This document shows positions 58,660-64,000 of a DNA stretch of 64,000 nt, piece by piece. This stretch comes from Todiramphus chloris collaris (Eukaryota; Chordata; Aves; Coraciiformes; Alcedinidae). The notes below the pieces were generated by a model. It worked only from the letters and a program-made list of their open reading frames with translations. It was not told the origin of the DNA and searched no databases. Made by a program: the position numbers and the translations under genes. The stretch's first letter is position 1; the number at the start of each line of letters is the position of its first letter. The stretch covers positions 891,006 to 955,005 of the forward strand of contig JANVCC010009942.1 in assembly GCA_025345505.1 (NCBI GenBank), given 5' to 3'.

Positions 58660-59102
58660 ACCCAGAGGTGAGGTGGGGAACGGAGGATCTAGTTTCCCAG
58701 CACCTTCTTATCTGCTTTTCCCCTGAGGTCTGTCAAGGGTGGGGCACTAGCAGTTAGTTCAAAATTAGTTTTTTGTGGTTCAAAGTTAAACTTTCACTCC
58801 AACCACCTTTGCACAAGTTTCTCCAGTTACTGGGTTGGAAGTCCCTCCATTAGATCTTGAGGAATGCTCCTCTGGAGTCCCAGATGCCACCATCCCTGGC
58901 AATTTAGGGGAGTCCCTCTGGAAGGATCATTACAACATATCAATTTCAGATCCTGACTCCTTTTAACCAGTGCAGACCATTCATCACCTTTTCCTGCTGC
59001 CTGTACAGCTCTAGTTTCGGGTTTCTGACAGCATCCACCCACAGGACCATATTTCCTCTCAAAGTTTATCAGCTCTTGGGCTACTTCCCCCCACGACCAC
59101 AA
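58660..59102 (-). pseudogene. ERV C gag C-terminal region
   Basis: Minus-strand frames with WSWGEVAQELINFERKYGP and KLICCNDPSRGTPLNCQGWW. Cys-rich but without a clear CCHC zinc knuckle. Position fits the nucleocapsid region; identification is positional. Confidence 0.45.
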
Positions 59103-60280
59103 TTTCCTGCCTGACCTCCAGTGATCAGGACTTACTTGTTCCTTCTAAATTAAGACTTACTGTTCCTTCTAAAGCATCTGTAATTCTGTCTGCTACAGGG
59201 GTATTTTGTATCTTCCCCTGCATCTGGATTGAGATGGGTTTTAGAGAATCAGGAAGCCCTCGGATTAGGGGGGTTATCCATTCTGGGTCCACAGGCAACA
59301 TCATTGGGGATCCCTGGTTAGGTTTAAGCTCCTTCTCATACATCATCTGCAAACAAGCTGCCTTTTGCACAGTTTGTACCAGCTGATCCACAGTACCTGT
59401 TATAGCCAGGGGGTCTCCCCTTTCCAAAGGGTTCAGTCCCCCAGCCCAGTATGCTGCCCTCTGTGTCAGAGAACATGGGGAACAATGATTGCCAGTAGTT
59501 AGAAACACACGCGGTCCCCAATATCCTTCTGCTTCCTACTCTGACAATAAGATTCCATCTCCCCTTGACAATGATACTCTCCAGACATACTCTGTTTCAG
59601 ATTCCTTTGAAGTCTTTGCAAAATCCTTCTTCAATTTTGCAAACTCAGTCGCTGCATATGGAACATCTTTAGTAACAACTTGGGGACGATCATCATCTGC
59701 CTCATACAAATACTCCATCTTAACCAGGGGATACACATGAGGAGGATTTTCTACTGTCTCTTTTGCTTTCTGCAAATCCTCCTGAGGATAGATTTGCCTA
59801 ATTCCTCTCTCTCCCAGCTTTACCTCTACCTCTGCAAACGAATCACTCTCCTTCCAGAGATCCTCTTTCAGTGCTCCCTTTAACAAGACATTCTGGTTTC
59901 TTTCTTCCTCTAATGTTTGTTTGGTCTCTGCTAACTGTTCTTGTAGTGATTTAACTGCCAATTTCAGGGACTCTATGACAGCATCCTATTTACATGACCT
60001 CTGTCTCCTATCTTCCATGGCCACTGCCAAAGTCACTCCCAAAACTGCACAAATTATGGATTTTCCCTTCCCAGACTTAATTTTAGCCTCCTTATGCAAT
60101 ACCATTATCCTATCCACTACACTCTGTAGTTGGAACCAGTGATCTTTTGCCCATTCCCACCCTCGGGGAGATGGGTGGGCACGATATATTCCCAAAAAGT
60201 CATTCAGTTTATCTAAATCCCTATCAACGAATTCTTGGGGAAAGGATCATAAACATCTATAGGTGTACAGGCACTCATTT
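59103..60280 (-). pseudogene. ERV C gag (matrix to capsid)
   Basis: A start MSACTPIDVYDPFP near 60277 soon shifts frame. Matrix-like sequence follows (HPSPRGWEWAKDHWFQLQSV at about 60100-60180). 59536-59961 begins with a coiled coil (SLQEQLAETKQTLEEERNQN) and continues with PPHVYPLVKMEYLYEADDD. 59125-59508 is capsid-like (LERGDPLAITGTVDQLVQTV, WITPLIRGLPDSLKP). Two stops separate these frames. Confidence 0.6.
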
Positions 60281-60550
60281 TAGCAAAGAGGGGATTATTT
60301 CATCCTGAGAGGACCACACAATAAATTCTCTACCAGTATTCCTGCATTCACTCTCAAGAGGTCACACCTTAAAATTTTCTCGAGACTCGTCTCTCACTCA
60401 ATTCTGTCGCTTCATCCTTATACATCTGTTTTTCTCACGGACAAACAGAACCGCGGATCCAGACTCTGCATTTGCTTTGTACCAATGTACTTCTCACACA
60501 CTCACAAGAGTCTCTTATAAAGCACCTGGGCACTTTCTGTTTCTCTGAGA

Positions 60551-60568
60551 ATCCTGTCCATGACACCA
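60551..60568 (-). other. ERV C primer binding site, possibly tRNA-Leu
   Basis: Minus strand TGGTGTCATGGACAGGAT, eight bases after the LTR. The first eight bases fit the end of tRNA-Leu(CAG/CAA); the rest is only partly similar. Tentative. Confidence 0.4.
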
Positions 60569-60576
60569 ATTAAAGA

Positions 60577-61183
60577 TGTCACGTGCTGGTCATAAACCAG
60601 AACGAGATTTTGTTTGTATTCTCAGGAACAGAATTAAGACTCAAAACAGAGTCAAGTGCCAAGTGACTTTATTTGCATGACAAAAGTTCACAAAGAAGAG
60701 AGAGAAAGAGAGAAAGGAGAGGAAGATAAGGGTCAGTTGCAATAGCTACCACCATGGATCTGTGGCGTCCCATCAGTCCGATGTGCTTTCAGGTCCGGTG
60801 GGAGAATGTTCTGTCCGATGTTCATGGCTCCTGTTCTTTTACCGGGGACTATTCTGCTTATCTGCACTCACCACCTGGCAGTGACACGCATGCCCAACAC
60901 TGTCTCTGAGGGGCCTCAGGTGGTCTTCAGGGGTCTCCGGACCCCTCGGTCTTCCAGGTCCCGGGTCTGGGCTCATGTGTAGGAGTGGGGTTGCAGCTTT
61001 CCACACTGATACTGACAAGCCATTGTCCAGTTTGTGGTTTGAAGTCTGTCCCCACTGATACAGCCAGGTTGCTCTGTTGCCATCTAGGACAAGCCATCAT
61101 CCAGATTGTGGTTTGCAGTCTGTTCACACTGGTACAGCAATTTTGAGGCATACACTACACCGCCCTTGTCACCGTCTCTGACA
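60577..61183 (-). repeat. ERV C 5' LTR
   Basis: On the minus strand starts TGTCAGAGACGG (61183) and ends CACGTGACA (60577), a TGTCA inverted repeat. The end is duplicated at 48477-48556. It contains a GA-rich run (60698-60730) and internal near-repeats (ACAAGCCAT...CCAG...TGTGGTTTG twice, near 61014 and 61091). Confidence 0.75.
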
Positions 61184-62689
61184 TGTGGTCAGCACAGCCA
61201 GTCCTCAAATTAGTTGGGTTATTTCAGCATAACATTGAACTGCCTTGTGCCAATGGGCTCATCTAAAAATCTTGCTCACTGCTATCTCCGTACTTTTCTT
61301 TGCAGTGAAATGAAAATCAGAGGCCCAAAATGTTTTTTAACTGACAGTCACTTCTGGTCTCACAGTAAGAATAAACCATTGTTTTATGCAACACCCAATA
61401 CGGTGCTAAGAGCTCAAATCTCTCCCATCTCCATCCCTGTCTCTTTTTTCCCCAGACCTTTGGGAAGGAGCAGCAGGTACCTTGCTGCTGAATGGTTTAT
61501 AATTGCACTAGATAGCCCTCTAATGTGCGTGTGCCACAATATCACCTTGCTGCGCACCGCAGCCTCTTGGAGCCGACAGGCAGGGACCCGGTGGGACCTG
61601 TCACCTACCAGACAACAAGGGGAGACACAGGCACACAAGAATGGAAAATCAACCTTTTTGTATTAAATTGCCTAAAAGAAAACAGTTGAGAGGAATGTGG
61701 ATCACAAGCGACTTTCCTGACTGAGACTGAGGGGTCGCCACTGGCCTTTTCCTCCACACTGGAGAGATTCTTGACAAAGGGGTGGTTGTTATTTATTACT
61801 TTTGTATTTTTTTATGTAATCACCAGAGCATCCACCCACCTCCCCAGATTCCTATCTGACTAGAAGCCATTTAGAATGGGGCTGGCTCAGGAACAGAAAC
61901 TTCAACTAGTAAGCTTGGTCTTTTAGGAACAGCACAGGGATTCATACTGGGAGTAATCAGGGGAGAGGGCAGAGATTGAGGCATGAACAGGGCAAGGTGG
62001 GCACCAGAGCTGACCCTGTGCACAGACAAGAGGTGGGATAAAAAGGGACAGCTTTGAGGTATGCAGCAGTGGGCAGCATCAGGGAAGGTGTCAGTGGAGT
62101 GGAAACAGGCATGTAGAGCTGTGAGGAGAGATGGTAAAGACTGGGACAGGAGAACACAGACTTCAGAGAATACCTCATAAAGGGGGAAAAGTAAGCATTA
62201 GGGGGAATATGAAGAGAAGGAATGAGATGGAAGAACTGTCAGAGTATCTTGCTGATGGGAAGCAAGAGTTGAGTCTTACCATAAAGCTGCTGAGAACACC
62301 TGGGCAGCTGAAGGTGATTCTGAAGCTGAATGTCTCTTGAGATGTTCATAGAAGCTGGAAGAACTGCTGAATGTGGTTCAGCAAATATGTGTAAAATACT
62401 TTGATAAAGATACGACATTTTTTTCAACTTTTTTTTTTTTTTTTTTTTTTTACTTAAAAATGAGAACAAAACAAGTTAAAATAATGTAATCCTTTACAAA
62501 TGTCAGCTCTGGGGAATAAAACAATCTGAAATTCTTTGTTCAGTTCAGAAATCCCTTTCTTTAAACAGCAATTTTATTTTTCTTTTCATAGCATTTTGCC
62601 TTACGAGTAGTTCTGTCATTTCTGGAAGACGTTTTGTCATTTTGGCAAAGATTAGTGGCTGAGACAAGCACTAGATGAATGACAGATGC
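61184..62689. other. Host sequence, no gene seen
   Basis: No recognisable gene. A T23-type run lies at about 62429-62451. A 150-codon plus-strand frame at 61214-61666 has no known domain and is taken as chance. Confidence 0.5.
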
Positions 62690-63273
62690 CCAAAGGGGAA
62701 GAGAAATGTAATAAGGGAGAGAGACTTATGAATTAGAAAAGAAGGCTAACTAAAATACTACTAATATACTACAAATATATACAAAACAAATTTTAAGACC
62801 AACCTCCCTTATATCACCACGGATGCTCTGAACCTGGCACTGGAAACAGTATCAGATGGGATCAAGAGTCAGAAGGTGTATTCAGGTACACACAGATTGG
62901 GTTTAAAGGCAGAACAGACAGAGTCCTCTTCAGATGCCAGCCATTGAAGAAGAGAGCTTGACCCTTGTGATTACTCACCTTTACACTAAATATGATGTAT
63001 ATGTGATGGAATCCCTTGCTTGTCAGTTTAGGGTCACCTGTCCTGTCCTCTCCTCCCCACATGTGAAGCCTTTTACTCTCTGCTCCCCCAGCATGGTACA
63101 CAAGATTTAGCAGTGACCTTGGACTGCACACCAATCCTTGGTAGTAACTCTAAACATCAAGCATTATCACTGCTAAATGCAGACACTTAGAAGGTGCAGT
63201 TAACTAGAAGAGACTGAGCTGAAAAGGAAAATCACTGAACAGAATTCATTCTATTCTAATTCAAACCAGGACA
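62690..63273 (-). mobile_element. Diverged LTR related to the ERV B LTR
   Basis: Aligns by eye along its length with 10950-11658: shared GGGAGAGAGA..., ATATACAAA, GGCAGAACAGACAGAGTCCT, GGGTCACCTGTCCTGTC, CCTTGGTAGTAA and the end CAAACCAGGACA (63273). The low end is unclear (62635-62690), and no target duplication was found, so it is a truncated or solo LTR. Confidence 0.7.
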
Positions 63274-63672
63274 TATCTTTAATCCACTACCTCAACTTTA
63301 GGCTGCTTCTCAGCCTAGCTGATAGATTACCCCATCACGCGGGGGAATTTTCCCATCACTTTGATCTCTGTAGTTGAGTGCCAAGGCCTGAGCACCAAGC
63401 CAGGCTGCATTGCAAGGCAAGCAGGAGTGCATTTGAGTTCCTCGGTACAGGAGGGGGTGATGCCTATGAGGTACTTTCCATATCAGGGCAAGAGCTGCGG
63501 TGGAGGCTCAGTGAGCTTGCAATGCACACTGCTAGGCTGACCACGTAGAGTCACTTTGAACACCTTCTTCTGCCTTGACTGTGTCAAAGACAGACTGCTG
63601 GAGAGCACACTATACAGACAAGCATTTCTACATATACCAAGAACAGTCCAGCTGTTAATCTAGAAGAGATTG
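63274..63672. other. Host sequence, nothing recognised
   Basis: No open frame or repeat of note between the LTR and the CR1 fragment. Confidence 0.5.
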
Positions 63673-63935
63673 TAGAATCACAGAACACTTTGGTTTGATA
63701 GGGACCTGTAAAGGGCATTGAGTGTAGTAAGAAAGGACATCTTCAACAAAGATCAGGTTGTTTAGAGCCCCTTCCAAGTTGGCTGGCAGCAGTCCCATCC
63801 ATCCAGGGAGGGGGCTTCTACTACCTCTCTGGGAACCTGTTGCATTGCTTCACCACTCCTAAAAAAAATTCTTCCTTGTATATAGTTTAAATCTAACCTC
63901 CTTTAGCTTTACCCCTGTTGCATGTCCTGTTGAAA
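63673..63935 (-). mobile_element. CR1 LINE 3' fragment
   Basis: AGAATCACAGAACACTTTGG followed by the complement of the CR1 3' UTR (CAGGTTGTTTAGAGCCCCTT, CTACCTCTCTGGGAACCTGT). Minus orientation. Confidence 0.85.
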
Positions 63936-63951
63936 CAGACCCTGCTAAACA

Positions 63952-64000
63952 GACTCTCCTCTCCTCTCCTCTCCTCTCCTCTCCTCTCCTCTCCTCTCCT
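63952..64000 (+). repeat. (CTCCT)n microsatellite
   Basis: About nine CTCCT units running to the window edge. Confidence 0.95.

Larger units (their letters stand above)
48477..61183 (-). mobile_element. ERV C: old provirus with gag, pro, pol and env remnants, multiply interrupted
   Basis: Minus-strand order: 5' LTR (60577-61183), primer site, gag, pro, RT, RNase H, [A2 insertion], RNase H end, integrase, env start, [LTR E], env piece, LTR D, and a truncated 3' LTR (48477-48556). The two LTR ends are clearly homologous over 80 bases. Flanks TGTGA (48472-48476) and TGTGG (61184-61188) could be a 5-bp target duplication with one mismatch. Pol resembles the ERV-L/HERV-I side of the tree, while the env start is gammaretroviral in style. 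Stops and frameshifts occur throughout. Confidence 0.75.

Noticed and set aside
61214..61666. 150-codon plus-strand frame
   Set aside because: No recognisable domain, no splice or promoter context; adjacent to an LTR and best taken as chance.
1..64000. CRISPR arrays, operons, bacterial promoters, tRNA or rRNA genes
   Set aside because: None seen; introns, CR1 LINEs and ERVs show this is a vertebrate nuclear region, and the tandem repeats lack unique spacers.

Overview
The window is vertebrate, and almost certainly avian, nuclear DNA. It holds the last two coding exons of a RAB3C-type small GTPase gene, fragments of CR1 LINEs (the dominant bird retrotransposon) and several endogenous retroviruses (ERVs) with LTR styles familiar from bird genomes. 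The solo LTR near 46.9 kb and the LTRs beginning TGTCCTGGTTT suggest a neoavian bird. The species cannot be named from sequence alone. RAB3C lies on the Z chromosome in birds (established knowledge as I recall it). Roughly 40 percent ERV content plus non-conservative changes in the RAB3C exons make a W-linked copy worth testing (inference).

Layout. 1-11.66 kb: an old, minus-strand, class III/ERV-L-like provirus (ERV B), with its 5' LTR at 10.87-11.66 kb, a tRNA-Lys-like primer binding site, an unusual intact hydrophobic ORF upstream of gag, and then gag, pro and pol full of stops. A younger 5.0-kb gammaretrovirus-like provirus (A1, 1009-6014) sits inside its integrase gene and is flanked by 4-bp target duplications. 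11.66-46.85 kb: host sequence. It contains RAB3C exon 4 (25910-26034), a 10.6-kb intron with a probable solo LTR and a microsatellite broken by a 10-N assembly gap, the last exon (36626-36813) and a candidate long 3' UTR ending near a poly(A) signal at 44.9 kb. 46.85-47.32 kb: a solo LTR with target duplication. 48.48-61.18 kb: a second old minus-strand provirus (ERV C) with gag, pro, pol and gamma-type env remnants. It carries a second copy of the young element (A2, 51792-56868) inside its RNase H region and two further LTRs in opposite orientations inside its env end. 61.2-64 kb: host sequence with a B-type LTR fragment, a CR1 fragment and a CTCCT microsatellite running off the edge.

How the parts relate. 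A1 and A2 are two copies of one family. They share a gag deletion (matrix joined almost directly to protease), an env deletion (integrase joined to the transmembrane subunit), a tRNA-Arg(CCT)-type primer site, and leader tandem repeats whose copy number differs (5 versus 9 of a 22-bp unit). Because the deletions are shared, they predate both insertions, so the family probably spread as a non-autonomous element using proteins from another virus. Both copies landed in old ERV pol genes at the same 4-bp target (GTTT on the plus strand). The only host gene is RAB3C, read on the plus strand, opposite to all four proviruses. No complete retroviral gene set is present. Viral genes are described as they stand and none is restored.
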